47,766 nt of DNA, taken from positions 1 to 47,766 of the forward strand of contig NZ_JAUSAR010000062.1 of the NCBI RefSeq assembly GCF_030652515.1, written 5' to 3'. The position numbers were made by a program, and so were the translations under genes. Below, piece after piece: positions 8,927-19,030 of the stretch; the stretch's first letter is position 1, and each line of letters opens with the position of its first letter. The DNA is from Aquabacterium sp. (GTDB taxonomy: Bacteria; Pseudomonadota; Gammaproteobacteria; Burkholderiales; Burkholderiaceae_C). The notes under the pieces were generated by a model, which was not told the origin of the DNA, did not search any database, and worked only from the letters and a program-made list of their open reading frames with translations.

Positions 8927-10087
8927 TCAGGCCACGTGGCGCAAGCCTTGGACGATGTCGATGTTCGACATCTTCCAGGCGGGCCAGGCGGCGGAGATCA
9001 GGCCCACGATCAAGGCCGCTGCAGCTTGGTAGATCATGGTGGTTTGCGACACCTCGAACACCTTGAACAGGTTGTTCGTCTGGTGCAAAAAGCCGATCGC
9101 CAGCGGAAAAGTCGCGGCAATCCCGATGGCGCCACCGATGGTGGCGATCAGCAGGCTTTCACCAAACAGCAGCTTCACCACGAAGGCTGGCGAAAAGCCC
9201 AGCGCCTTGAGCGTGGCGTATTCGGCCAGGCGTTCGCGCGCGGTCATGGTCATGGTGTTGGCCATCACGGCCATGATGATCAGGATGACGACGAAGCTCA
9301 CGGCGCGCACAGCCATCAAAATCGCTTCGCTCATCGAGACGATGCCCAGCTGGAAGGCCTTTTCGGTCTCGGTGCGGGTCTCGGCCACCGAATTCTTGAA
9401 CATCGCGTCGATCTCTTGCGAGATGGCCGAGGCCCGACCCGGATCCTTGATGTTCACCATGTAGATGCCCACCTGGTTGGCGGCGGCCGTGCCCAGGCGC
9501 TGGCGCACACTTTCGGCCAGCAGACCCCAGTGCATCATCATCAAGCTTTCGTCGGTTCGGGCGTCGGTGGCGTGGTAGATGCCCCGGATGTTGAAGTTCC
9601 AGTTGCCGGGGTAGATCGTGCCGCTCAGCGGAATGGTGTCGCCCACCTTCCAGCCAAAGCGCTGCGCCAGCTTGCGGCCGATGATCGCGCCCTGGCGGTC
9701 GGCCATGAAGGCAGACTTTTCCTCTTCGCTGATGATGTACTCGGGGTACATGGTGAAGTAGCTGTTGCCATCGACCGCGAAGCGCGCGAAGAAGTTGCGC
9801 CGGTCGATGTAGATGCCGCCAAACCAGTTGACCCAGGTCACGCCGGTGACGCCTTCGATCTTCTTGATGCGTTCGGCGTAATACAGGGGCAGGGGGTAGC
9901 CCACCGAGATGGCGCTGCGGGTGATCAGGCGGGTGTTGGAGGTGCCGTCCACACCGGCGTACCAGGCATCGACCACGGTGCGCAGCAGGCCGAAAGCACT
10001 GATCGCCACGATCAGGCCGACCATGGTCAGCAGCGTGCGCAGCTTGTGCCTGAAGGCATTTTTCAGCAGCAACTTGAAGAGGAACAT
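8927..10087 (-). CDS. ABC transporter permease, FtsX/MacB type (first permease)
   Basis: 386 residues with the same architecture as the following permease: helix at about 16-38, periplasmic MacB_PCD-like domain, and three C-terminal helices. [28 protein letters not shown] at about 285-312 is the cytoplasmic coupling segment that meets the ATPase. It is clearly a diverged paralogue of its neighbour, not a copy. It lies 22 bases after the ATPase gene and 13 before the second permease, in one operon. Substrate unknown. Confidence 0.88.
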   Translation of the reverse strand: MFLFKLLLKNAFRHKLRTLLTMVGLIVAISAFGLLRTVVDAWYAGVDGTSNTRLITRSAISVGYPLPLYYAERIKKIEGVTGVTWVNWFGGIYIDRRNFFARFAVDGNSYFTMYPEYIISEEEKSAFMADRQGAIIGRKLAQRFGWKVGDTIPLSGTIYPGNWNFNIRGIYHATDARTDESLMMMHWGLLAESVRQRLGTAAANQVGIYMVNIKDPGRASAISQEIDAMFKNSVAETRTETEKAFQLGIVSMSEAILMAVRAVSFVVILIIMAVMANTMTMTARERLAEYATLKALGFSPAFVVKLLFGESLLIATIGGAIGIAATFPLAIGFLHQTNNLFKVFEVSQTTMIYQAAAALIVGLISAAWPAWKMSNIDIVQGLRHVA

Positions 10088-10109
10088 GTACTACTTGGCC
10101 TCTTCCAAC

Positions 10110-10826
<717 letters not shown>

Positions 10827-10847
10827 GATGGGCTGTGGCTGCTCTGT

Positions 10848-12080
10848 TCAAGGCGTACCGATGCTGACGCGCGAGCCGTCTTTCAGGCGGGCGGGCGGGT
10901 TGGTCACCAGCTTGTCGCCGGATTTGACGCCACCAGCGATTTCGCGCAGGTCACCCAGCTTGCGGCCGGGGCGAACGCTCAACTCTTCCACGGTGGACGA
11001 GCCACTTTCGCCAGCTTTGACGCGGTAGACGACGCTGGCGCCATCCTTGCCTGCGATGGCCGCGTTGGCCACGGCCAGCACGGGTTGCTGATCGGCATCG
11101 GTGATGGCCTGCGACAGGAAGCTCACCTTGGCGCTCATCTCGGGCAGGATGCGGGTGTCCAGCTTGTCAAAGCGGATCTTGGTCATGACCGTGGCTTTGG
11201 CGCGATCCACTGTGGGGACGATGCCCGACACGTGGCCACGGAAGCGCACGGAGGGAAGGGCGTCCAGCGTGATCTCGACGGGCTGGCCCACCTTGGTCTT
11301 GGACAGGTTGCCCTCGGACACGTCGGCCTCGACTTCCAGGGTGCTCATGTCGGCCATGGTCACCACGGCGCCTTGGGCGCCAGCGGCGCTGGACATGGGG
11401 GTGATGATGTCGCCCACGTTGGCATTCTTGACCAGCACGACGCCGTCAAAGGGCGCGCGGATCTCGGTGTAGTCCAGGCCAACCGTTTGCACCTTGACCT
11501 GAGCACGGGCCTGCTCCAGCGCGGCCTTGGCGGCCGACAGGGCGGCAAAGGCGGCCTTGTTGCGGCTCACGGTGGTTTCAACCGATTGGGGCGACAGGAA
11601 GCCCTGGGCTTCCAGTCCACGGGCGCGGGCGGTTTCGGCGCGCGCATTGATCAGCTGGACGTTCGATTGCTCGACATTGGCCTCGGCCTGGTGAACGGCG
11701 GCTTCAGCCCCGAGGATGCCGGCCTTGATGTCGCTGGCGTCCAGACGGGCCAGCAAATCGCCCTTCTTGACGTGCGAGCCTTCGCGCACATTGAGCTCGA
11801 TCAGACGACCAGAGGCCTTGGAGGCCACGGCAGCGCGGCGCTGGGCCACGACATAACCGGAGGCCGTCAACTGCACGTATTGTTGCGAGGGGGTGCTCAT
11901 CACCACGGTGGTGGTGGTGACCTCGGCCGTGCGTGGCACCAGGAAATAGGCGGCAACGCCCAGCACGGCAGCCCCGCCAAGCACCCATGGCAGGATGCTT
12001 TTTTTCTTTTTCACCGAAGCTTGAACACCTCTATCAATCTTGAGTTTGGACAGGGCCGAAGGGACGGGTACATCAGTCAT
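10848..12080 (-). CDS. Efflux periplasmic adaptor subunit (HlyD/RND-MFP family)
   Basis: 410 residues from ATG at 12078-12080. A basic N-terminus (SVKKKKS) precedes one membrane anchor at about 29-48. Then come a lipoyl-like half (GRLIELNVREGSHVKKGDLLARLD), an alpha-helical hairpin with many Ala/Glu/Gln (about 115-210), the second lipoyl half (EIRAPFDGVVLVKNANVGDIIT) and beta-barrel/membrane-proximal domains. It bridges the inner-membrane exporter to an outer-membrane channel; no TolC-like gene is adjacent, so a TolC from elsewhere is implied. It is the first gene of a five-gene minus-strand operon. The open frame extends further upstream but without protein character. Confidence 0.88.
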   Translation of the reverse strand: MTDVPVPSALSKLKIDRGVQASVKKKKSILPWVLGGAAVLGVAAYFLVPRTAEVTTTTVVMSTPSQQYVQLTASGYVVAQRRAAVASKASGRLIELNVREGSHVKKGDLLARLDASDIKAGILGAEAAVHQAEANVEQSNVQLINARAETARARGLEAQGFLSPQSVETTVSRNKAAFAALSAAKAALEQARAQVKVQTVGLDYTEIRAPFDGVVLVKNANVGDIITPMSSAAGAQGAVVTMADMSTLEVEADVSEGNLSKTKVGQPVEITLDALPSVRFRGHVSGIVPTVDRAKATVMTKIRFDKLDTRILPEMSAKVSFLSQAITDADQQPVLAVANAAIAGKDGASVVYRVKAGESGSSTVEELSVRPGRKLGDLREIAGGVKSGDKLVTNPPARLKDGSRVSIGTP

Positions 12081-12205
12081 GGTGTTGCAACGGGTAAAGA
12101 AGGCGATTTTGCACTGTCCTGTGATCCCTAACGCTAATCGTTGTGCCGACCCTTGAATCGATGGGTCCGCGGGTTTCCTGGGTGGACAAATGCTTCGGTG
12201 TGTGT

Positions 12206-12598
12206 TTACGCCTGCTGGGCGTGTGCTGGTTCTGGGGTGGGATTCTGGATTCGGTGGGCGACAAAGGAGGGGGTCTCGTCCGAGGGCAGGTGGCGCGGCA
12301 AACTCAGGCCCAGGTGGGCTTCGACCTCGGCGATGCACCCGTCTTCTGTGCCCCTGGCCAGGAATCCGGCGGCGATCAGCGAGCGAACGTACAGCTTGTT
12401 GTAGAAAAATGCCAGCAGCACGTTGCTGACACTGAAGGTGAGCGCGCCACCAACGACGACCAGCAGGCACAGCTTCCATTCGCGCTGGTACATCGGGAGC
12501 AGGGCACCAAACTGCAGCAAGCGCCAGTTGAACCCGATCGGCGCCGTGCGTGTGATGCCCGTTCGAGGGTGTTCAAAGGTGATGAAGTTTTGCGTCAT
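12206..12598 (-). CDS. Small membrane protein, DUF2628-like
   Basis: 130 residues. GFNWRLLQFGALLPMYQREW (about 22-41) followed by one long hydrophobic stretch (about 42-66) and NKLYVRSLIAAGF (about 67-79) resembles the DUF2628 pattern of a Trp/Phe-rich reentrant segment, helices and an N-x-x-Y...GF motif. The tail is Pro- and charge-rich and soluble. Function of the family is unknown. It points toward the exporter operon, 125 bases away, and is divergent from the transglutaminase cluster, so it may be transcribed with either unit or alone. Confidence 0.6.
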   Translation of the reverse strand: MTQNFITFEHPRTGITRTAPIGFNWRLLQFGALLPMYQREWKLCLLVVVGGALTFSVSNVLLAFFYNKLYVRSLIAAGFLARGTEDGCIAEVEAHLGLSLPRHLPSDETPSFVAHRIQNPTPEPAHAQQA

Positions 12599-12773
12599 CG
12601 CTGGGTGCCGAAACCGGGTGGCGAGGGTGTTTCAAAGGCTGCTTGGAGTCTACGGCACAGGGTGCGGCGCCACTCTAGGGGATTGCGTGGTCGCTTGTTC
12701 AAGGGATGAGTGTTCGGGCGGAGTTCACGGGTGCGAAGGGCAACGTGGCGCAGGGCGCAAAATGTGCACCATC

Positions 12774-12790
12774 GTGGCCCATAACTTGCT
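12774..12790 (+). promoter_or_regulatory. Candidate sigma54 (-24/-12) promoter before the transglutaminase/DUF2126 gene
   Basis: The sequence TGGCCC-ATAAC-TTGCT differs at one position from the RpoN consensus TGGCAC-N5-TTGCW. GG (12776-12777) and GC (12788-12789) are separated by exactly ten bases. Transcription would begin near 12800, about 45 bases before the GTG start. Predicted by eye only. Confidence 0.5.
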
Positions 12791-12804
12791 GGTGTCACAC
12801 AGAC

Positions 12805-12824
12805 GCCTGCACACTGGTGCAGGC
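12805..12824. repeat. Inverted repeat in the leader of the transglutaminase gene
   Basis: GCCTGCAC-actg-GTGCAGGC is a perfect 8-base inverted repeat with a 4-base loop, lying between the candidate sigma54 promoter and the ribosome site (GGAGA at 12836-12840). It could be an RNA hairpin or a protein-binding site. The 4-base gap is too short for the usual NtrC site. Confidence 0.5.
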
Positions 12825-12845
12825 CAGTCCTTTCCGGAGATCAGT

Positions 12846-15800
12846 GTGTCCATTCACGTCGCCCTCAATCACGTCACACATTACACCTACGACCGCCTGG
12901 TCAATCTGTCTCCTCAAGTGGTGCGTTTGCGCCCAGCGCCTCATTGCAGAACCCGGATCCTGTCTTACTCGCTGAAGGTCGAACCTGCCAATCACTTCGT
13001 CAACTGGATGCAGGATCCCTTCTCCAACCATTTGGCCAGGTTGGTGTTTCCTGAACAGACGCAAGAGTTCAAGATCACGGTGGACCTGGTCGCCGAGATG
13101 GCGGTCTACAACCCCTTTGACTTTTTCCTGGAGCCCGAGGCCGAGAACTATCCCTTCTCGTATGAGGCGGGCCTCAAGCACGATCTGGCGCCTTACCTGG
13201 TCAAAGATCCCGCCACGCCGCTGTTCCGGAAATTCGTGGACAGCATCGACCTCAAGACGGTTCGCACCATCGACTTCCTGGTGGGGTTGAACCAGCGCCT
13301 GCAAGGCGACATCAGCTACACCATCCGCATGGAGCCCGGCGTGCAGACGCCCGAGCAGACGCTGAGCTTGAAATCCGGCTCCTGCCGTGACACGGGCTGG
13401 CTGCTGGTTCAGACCTTGCGGCACCTGGGCCTGGCCGCGCGTTTTGTGTCCGGCTACCTGATCCAGCTCAAGGCCGACGTGGCGGCGCTGGATGGCCCAT
13501 CGGGCACCGATGTCGATTTCACCGACCTGCACGCCTGGTGCGAGGTTTTCCTGCCCGGCGCCGGCTGGATCGGGCTGGACCCGACCTCGGGCCTGATGGC
13601 CGGTGAAGGCCACATCCCCGTGGCCTGCACGCCCGAACCCACCACCGCCGCACCCGTCAGCGGCGCGGTGGATGAGTGCGAAGTGAGCTTCAGCCACGAG
13701 ATGGGCGTCACGCGCATTTACGAGTCGCCGCGCGTCACCAAGCCCTACTCAGCCGAGCAATGGCAGGCCATTGATGCTTTGGGCCACGATGTTGATCAAC
13801 AGCTCAAGAACAGCGATGTGCGCCTGACCATGGGCGGCGAGCCCACCTTCGTGTCGGTCGATGACCGCGAGGGCGAAGAGTGGAACACCACGGCCATGGG
13901 CCCCACCAAGCGAGGCCTGGCCACGACCCTGGTGCATAAGCTTCGCGAGCGTTATGGCAAGGGTGGTTTCCTGCACTTTGGCCAGGGCAAGTGGTACCCG
14001 GGCGAGCAGTTGCCGCGCTGGGCCCTGTCCATCTTCTGGCGCACCGATGGCGAGCCTTGCTGGCACGACCCCAGCCTGTTCGCCGATGAGCAGAATGGTG
14101 TGAGCTACAACAGCGACGACGCCAAGCTCTTCGTCGAGACGCTGGCCGCCAAACTGGGTGTGGGCACCAAGCACATCCTGCCTGGCTATGAAGATGCCTG
14201 GTATTACATGTGGCGCGAGCGTCGTTTGCCCATCAATGTCGACCCTTTCGACACGCGCCTGGAAGACGAGATGGAGCGCCTGCGCCTGCGTCGCGTGTTC
14301 GACTATGGCCTGGACAAGACGGTGGGCTACGTGCTGCCGCTCAAGCGCGAGTCCGCCGCGATGATGGACGCGCCGCGCTGGATCAGCGGCCCCTGGTTCT
14401 TCCGCGATGGGCGCATGTACCTGGTGCCGGGCGATTCGCCCATGGGCTATCGCCTGCCGCTGGATTCGCTGCCCTGGGTGTCGGCCGAGCAATACCCGTA
14501 CAGCTACGAGCACGATCCCTTCGCACCGCAGGCGGCTTTGGCGCCTGCTGCGCAACTGAAGGCGCAGTATGGGCGCCATCAGATGCAGTTGGATGCGGGC
14601 TTGCCGACCAAGGGTGAACTGGGTCTGGGGGCGGGTGCCGCCTCGGGCGCCGATGGACATGGTTTGACGATCACCGGTGATCCGGGACGCGCGCCCAACC
14701 GGTTCGAGTCCGCCCATTGGGTCACGCGCACGGCCTTGTGCGTCGAGGTGCGCAACCCCGACCGCAGCAATGGCCCCAAGGTGGAAGCGCACGGCAAGGG
14801 CGGTGGCGTGATGTACGTCTTCATGCCGCCCTTGACGGTGCTGGACGACTACCTCGATCTGCTCGCTGCGGTCGAGGCCACGGCCACTGATTTGGGCATG
14901 CAGATTGTGCTGGAGGGCTATCCGCCACCGCGCGATGGCCGCTTGAAGCTGCTGCAAGTCACGCCCGATCCCGGCGTGATCGAGGTCAACATCCACCCGG
15001 CCTCCAGCTGGGAGCAGTTGGTTGATCACACCGAGTTCCTGTACCAGGCCGCGCACGAAACGCGTTTGTCGACCGAGAAGTTCATGGTCGATGGCCGCCA
15101 CACGGGCACGGGCGGTGGCAACCACTTCGTGCTGGGCGGTGCCACGCCGTCCGACAGCCCCTTCCTGCGCCGGCCCGACCTGATCCCCAGCCTGCTGACC
15201 TTCTGGCACAACCACCCCTCGCTGTCGTACATGTTCTCGGGCATGTTCATCGGGCCCACCAGCCAGGCACCGCGGGTGGACGAGGCGCGCACCGACCAGG
15301 TCTATGAAGTCGAAATCGCCATGCGCGAGATCGAGCGTCAGGTCGAGGTGTGGGGCCATTGCCCTCCGTGGTTGATCGACCGTGCGCTGCGCAACTTGTT
15401 GATCGATGCCACCGGCAACACGCACCGCAGCGAGTTCAGCATCGACAAGCTCTATTCGCCGGACGGCCCGACGGGTCGCCTGGGGCTGCTGGAGTTGCGT
15501 GCCTTTGAAATGCCGCCCCATCCCCACATGAGCCTGGTGCAACAACTGTTGTTGCGTGCCCTGTTGTGCTGGTTCTGGCGCGAGCCCTACAAGGGCCATG
15601 GCGCGCAGCGCCTGACGCGTTGGGGCACCGGCCTGCACGACCGCTTCCTGCTGCCCAGTTTTGTCGAACAAGACTTTGACGATGTGCTGACCGAGCTGTC
15701 GCAGGCGGGCTTCAATTTCGATCCGGCCTGGTTTGCGCCGCACTTCGAGTTCCGCTTCCCTTACGTGGGCGAGGTGGCGGCCGGTGGTGCGCGCATGACG

Positions 15801-16310
15801 GTTCGCACGGCGCTGGAGCCCTGGCACGTGATGGGCGAAGAAGGCTCGCCCGGTGGCACGGTGCGCTATGTCGACTCGTCGCTGGAGCGCCTGGAAGTGC
15901 GCGTCACGGGCCTGAATGGCAACCGCCATGTGGTCACCGTCAACGGCCACGTCCTGCCCTTGCATCCCACGGGTCGCGTGGGTGAATACGTGGCGGGGGT
16001 ACGTTACCGCGCCTGGCAGCCGCCATCGTGCCTGCACCCCACCATCGGCTCCGACGCGCCGCTGACCATCGACCTGGTCGACAGCTGGCAAAAGCGTTCG
16101 CTGGGCGGGTGCCAGTACCACGTGGCCCACCCGGGCGGACGCAACTACGACACCTTCCCGGTCAATGCCTATGAGGCGGAAAGCCGGCGTTTGTCACGCT
16201 TCTTCCGCATGGGGCACACGCCGGGTGTGATGTCGGTCAAGCCGCTCAAGCCGGGCATTGAGCACCCGCTGACGCTGGACTTGCGCACGGCCAAGATTGG
16301 CGGGGTTTGA
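12846..16310 (+). CDS. Transglutaminase-like / DUF2126 amidoligase-type protein
   Basis: 1154 residues from a GTG at 12846, chosen because GGAGA sits five bases upstream and the peptide then begins SIHVALNHVTHYTYDR, the family start. Domains: bacterial transglutaminase N-terminal domain (1-90), transglutaminase core (about 150-260) with catalytic Cys180 (SGSCRDTGW), His229 (DLHAWCEVF) and Asp245 (GLDPTSG), then the DUF2126 region (about 310-1154) containing TMGGEPTF, IEVNIHPASSW and HTGTGGGNHFVLGG, a Gly-rich ligase-like segment. Family length (about 1100) agrees. From comparative genomics of amidoligases this architecture accompanies circularly permuted ATP-grasp and alpha-E proteins, as here. 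Probable role: forming or trimming peptide bonds on a small peptide. Reaction not established. Confidence 0.85.
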   Translation: MSIHVALNHVTHYTYDRLVNLSPQVVRLRPAPHCRTRILSYSLKVEPANHFVNWMQDPFSNHLARLVFPEQTQEFKITVDLVAEMAVYNPFDFFLEPEAENYPFSYEAGLKHDLAPYLVKDPATPLFRKFVDSIDLKTVRTIDFLVGLNQRLQGDISYTIRMEPGVQTPEQTLSLKSGSCRDTGWLLVQTLRHLGLAARFVSGYLIQLKADVAALDGPSGTDVDFTDLHAWCEVFLPGAGWIGLDPTSGLMAGEGHIPVACTPEPTTAAPVSGAVDECEVSFSHEMGVTRIYESPRVTKPYSAEQWQAIDALGHDVDQQLKNSDVRLTMGGEPTFVSVDDREGEEWNTTAMGPTKRGLATTLVHKLRERYGKGGFLHFGQGKWYPGEQLPRWALSIFWRTDGEPCWHDPSLFADEQNGVSYNSDDAKLFVETLAAKLGVGTKHILPGYEDAWYYMWRERRLPINVDPFDTRLEDEMERLRLRRVFDYGLDKTVGYVLPLKRESAAMMDAPRWISGPWFFRDGRMYLVPGDSPMGYRLPLDSLPWVSAEQYPYSYEHDPFAPQAALAPAAQLKAQYGRHQMQLDAGLPTKGELGLGAGAASGADGHGLTITGDPGRAPNRFESAHWVTRTALCVEVRNPDRSNGPKVEAHGKGGGVMYVFMPPLTVLDDYLDLLAAVEATATDLGMQIVLEGYPPPRDGRLKLLQVTPDPGVIEVNIHPASSWEQLVDHTEFLYQAAHETRLSTEKFMVDGRHTGTGGGNHFVLGGATPSDSPFLRRPDLIPSLLTFWHNHPSLSYMFSGMFIGPTSQAPRVDEARTDQVYEVEIAMREIERQVEVWGHCPPWLIDRALRNLLIDATGNTHRSEFSIDKLYSPDGPTGRLGLLELRAFEMPPHPHMSLVQQLLLRALLCWFWREPYKGHGAQRLTRWGTGLHDRFLLPSFVEQDFDDVLTELSQAGFNFDPAWFAPHFEFRFPYVGEVAAGGARMTVRTALEPWHVMGEEGSPGGTVRYVDSSLERLEVRVTGLNGNRHVVTVNGHVLPLHPTGRVGEYVAGVRYRAWQPPSCLHPTIGSDAPLTIDLVDSWQKRSLGGCQYHVAHPGGRNYDTFPVNAYEAESRRLSRFFRMGHTPGVMSVKPLKPGIEHPLTLDLRTAKIGGV

Positions 16311-16353
16311 CGGCAAAACCTGGTTGGGCGGCATGTGACTTTTTGGCTAACCC

Positions 16354-16370
16354 TTGGTCAAAATCTTGCA
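16354..16370 (+). promoter_or_regulatory. Weaker sigma54-like element before the fused ATP-grasp/alpha-E gene
   Basis: TTGGTCA-AAATC-TTGCA keeps GG (16356-16357), the ten-base gap, GC (16368-16369) and the complete TTGCA block, but deviates in the three bases after TGG. The start codon is 57 bases downstream. Alone it would be weak; it is noted because the other two units of the cluster carry better matches. Confidence 0.3.
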
Positions 16371-16426
16371 TGCCTCTTTGACAATACGGGCATCTCGCGC
16401 CAAGCTGCCCTTTTCATTGCCTCCCA

Positions 16427-19030
16427 ATGCCATCCTCCTTGCAGTTGTTTGACGATGACCCGGATCAGCCAACTGCCGCTGAGGCACTGCTGCGCCGAGC
16501 GCGGCCGGTAGAGGCCGGGCATTACGACGATCTTCGTGATGCCGATGGCCAACTTCGCCCAGGCTGGGAGGCCTTTGCAGGCCACCTGGGCGGCTCCCTG
16601 GATGACTTGGGCCAGCGGCAAGCCTTGCTGGCCAGGCAGATCCAGGAAGACGGTGTCACTTACAACATTTATGGCGCGCAGGGGGCGGCATCGCGCCCCT
16701 GGTCCCTGGAGGTCTTGCCCCGCTTGATCGAACCCCAGGATTGGCGTTTGATCGAACAAGGCGCGGCCCAGCGCGCCAGCCTGCTCAACCAGATCGCGGC
16801 CGATGTGTATGGCGAGCAAAAGCTGCTCAAGGATGCCTACCTGCCAGCGGCCTTGGTGCTGGGGCACCCAGGTTACCTGCGCGGCCTGCATGGTGTCAAG
16901 CCGCTGGGGGGCGTGTACCTGCACGTGGTGGCCTTCGACATGGTGCGCGCGCCTGATGGCGCCTGGTGGGTGGTGTCGCAGCGCACCGAGGCCCCGTCCG
17001 GCCTGGGTTACGTCATGCAGAACCGCCTGATCGTCTCGCGCCTGTTCCCCGATGCGTTCCGCGCCATGAGCGTGCAGCACCTGGCCAGTGGTTTTCGCCG
17101 CCTGCTCGAGACCTTGCAGACTCTGGCCGAGCCTTGCGCCAATGGCCAGTCGCCACGCCTGGCCCTGCTCACCCCAGGCCCCTACAACGAAACCTATTTC
17201 GAGCACGCCTACCTCGCGCGTTACCTGGGCCTGCCCCTGGTGGAAGGTGGCGACCTGACCGTGCGCGATGAACGCCTGTACCTCAAGACGGTGCAGGGCC
17301 TGGAGCCCATCCATGGCCTGCTGCGCCGCCTGGATGACGACTATTGCGATCCCCTGGAGCTTCGCAGTGATTCCACTTTGGGCGTGCCGGGTTTGATGCA
17401 GGCCGTGCGGGCGGGCAATGTGGTCATGGCCAATGCCCTGGGCACGGGCTTCCTGGAATCGCCCGCCGTGCATGGCTTCCTGCCAGCCTTGTCGCGCCAC
17501 CTGCTGGGCAAGGAGTTGATGCTGCCCTCATTGCCCACCTGGTGGTGCGGCGAGCGCGCGGCCTGGCAGGATGTCAAGGCCGACCTGGGCGAACAGGTCA
17601 TCCGCCCCACCTATCCTTTTGGCAGCATGCCCTTCGATGCCGTGGTCGGTCCCACCCTGGACGCGGCGGCGCTCAAGGCCTGGAGCGCGCGCATCGAGCG
17701 TGACCGTGCCGCCTACACCCTTCAGAACTTTGTGCCTTACGCGCAGTTGCCGGTGTGGTCGCAAGGGCAGTGCAGCATGCGCGGCGCCTCGTTGCGGGTC
17801 TACGCCCTGGCCGATGGCAAAGGCGGCTGGCAAGTGTTGCCCGGCGGCATGACCCGCATCGCCACGCGAGACTCGGGCCCCGTGTCCATGCAATTGGGCG
17901 GCAGCAGCCTGGACACCTGGGTCATCACCGATGGGCCGGTGGACACGTTCTCGATGCTGCACCAGTCGCTGCATGTGGAAGACCTGGTGCAGCGCCAGCG
18001 CCCCGTGGCCAGCCGCATGGGCGAAAGCCTGTTCTGGATGGGCCGCTACACCGAGCGCACCGAGTTCCAGCTTCGCCTGGTGCAAGGCTTGTCCAGTGTG
18101 CTGGCCGATGACGACGAGACCGACCCCGCCGTGCTGGAGGCCCTGTCCGACCTGGCCCGCATCAATGGCCTGGTGCCAGAGGGCACGCCCAGCCTGACCA
18201 AATCACCGCGCGTGTTCGAGCGCGCCACCGTCGAGGCGCTGGGTGATGCCCGGGCCGAGCAGGGCGCCCACAGCCTGGCCTACAACCTGGGCGCGCTTGA
18301 GCGCTCGGCACAAGCGCTGCGCGAACGTTTGTCGCCCGAGCATTGGCGGCTGCTGCGCGCATTGGGTGACAACTTCCGCCAACGTTTGCTGGGCCCCGAA
18401 AGCGGCGACCAGCCCGACCTTGAAGACGAAGACGAGGCCGACAACTTGCCCGACCTGGTGAATGTCCGCGAAGCACTCGACCACCTGGCCATGCAATTGG
18501 CCGCCGTCACCGGCTCGCAAACTGACCGCATGACCCGCGACGCTGGCTGGCGCCTGCTCACCGTGGGCAGGTTGCTCGAGCGCTTGGTCAGCTATGCCGG
18601 CATCCTGCAGGCTTTCTGGCAGCGTGAAGCCATGCACACGCCGCAGGGCTTTGACTTGTTGCTCATGCTGTTTGACAGCGCCATCACGTTCCGCGCGCGC
18701 TTCCAGCGTCGCCTGGAGCTGCCGGCCTTGCTGGCCATGCTGGTGATCGACGAAACCAATCCGCGTTCTATGGCCTGTGTGCTGCGCCGCTTGCGCACCG
18801 AGCTGGGCAAGCTGCCCGACCGTGCGGGCCCCAAGGAAGACCTGTTGGCCTTGTTGCCCCAGGAAGGCGTGGGCGTAACATTGGAAGAGCTGTGCGAACC
18901 CGAGCTGGGCAACGCCGCCTTGCAGGTCCTGGCGCAGCGCCTGACGCACGCAGGCTGGCTCTTGTCCGACGAGTTGGGCCGACGTTACTTTGCCCACTCG
19001 GAACCGACCGAACAGATGGTGAGCGCGTGA
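16427..19030 (+). CDS. Circularly permuted ATP-grasp fused to alpha-E domain
   Basis: 867 residues. The N-terminal about 500 residues are a circularly permuted ATP-grasp domain ([54 protein letters not shown]). The alpha-E domain runs from about 526 to the end (SRMGESLFWMGRYTERTEFQLRL). In many genomes these two domains are separate genes; here they are fused, and a separate pair lies downstream. The segment matching the nucleotide-binding glycine loop reads VIRPTYPFGSMPF (391-403) rather than [13 protein letters not shown] as in the stand-alone copy, so ATP use may be altered or lost. An acidic insert (EDEDEAD) lies in the alpha-E half. Its stop overlaps the next start (GTGA). Confidence 0.87.
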   Translation: MPSSLQLFDDDPDQPTAAEALLRRARPVEAGHYDDLRDADGQLRPGWEAFAGHLGGSLDDLGQRQALLARQIQEDGVTYNIYGAQGAASRPWSLEVLPRLIEPQDWRLIEQGAAQRASLLNQIAADVYGEQKLLKDAYLPAALVLGHPGYLRGLHGVKPLGGVYLHVVAFDMVRAPDGAWWVVSQRTEAPSGLGYVMQNRLIVSRLFPDAFRAMSVQHLASGFRRLLETLQTLAEPCANGQSPRLALLTPGPYNETYFEHAYLARYLGLPLVEGGDLTVRDERLYLKTVQGLEPIHGLLRRLDDDYCDPLELRSDSTLGVPGLMQAVRAGNVVMANALGTGFLESPAVHGFLPALSRHLLGKELMLPSLPTWWCGERAAWQDVKADLGEQVIRPTYPFGSMPFDAVVGPTLDAAALKAWSARIERDRAAYTLQNFVPYAQLPVWSQGQCSMRGASLRVYALADGKGGWQVLPGGMTRIATRDSGPVSMQLGGSSLDTWVITDGPVDTFSMLHQSLHVEDLVQRQRPVASRMGESLFWMGRYTERTEFQLRLVQGLSSVLADDDETDPAVLEALSDLARINGLVPEGTPSLTKSPRVFERATVEALGDARAEQGAHSLAYNLGALERSAQALRERLSPEHWRLLRALGDNFRQRLLGPESGDQPDLEDEDEADNLPDLVNVREALDHLAMQLAAVTGSQTDRMTRDAGWRLLTVGRLLERLVSYAGILQAFWQREAMHTPQGFDLLLMLFDSAITFRARFQRRLELPALLAMLVIDETNPRSMACVLRRLRTELGKLPDRAGPKEDLLALLPQEGVGVTLEELCEPELGNAALQVLAQRLTHAGWLLSDELGRRYFAHSEPTEQMVSA

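Noticed and set aside
12805..12824. NtrC-type enhancer site
   Set aside because: The GCAC/GTGC arms are only four bases apart, closer than the known NtrC site allows; reported only as an inverted repeat.
13749..16130. 793-codon open frame on the minus strand
   Set aside because: Mirror frame of the transglutaminase/DUF2126 gene; composition is typical of antisense frames in GC-rich DNA and shows no domain.
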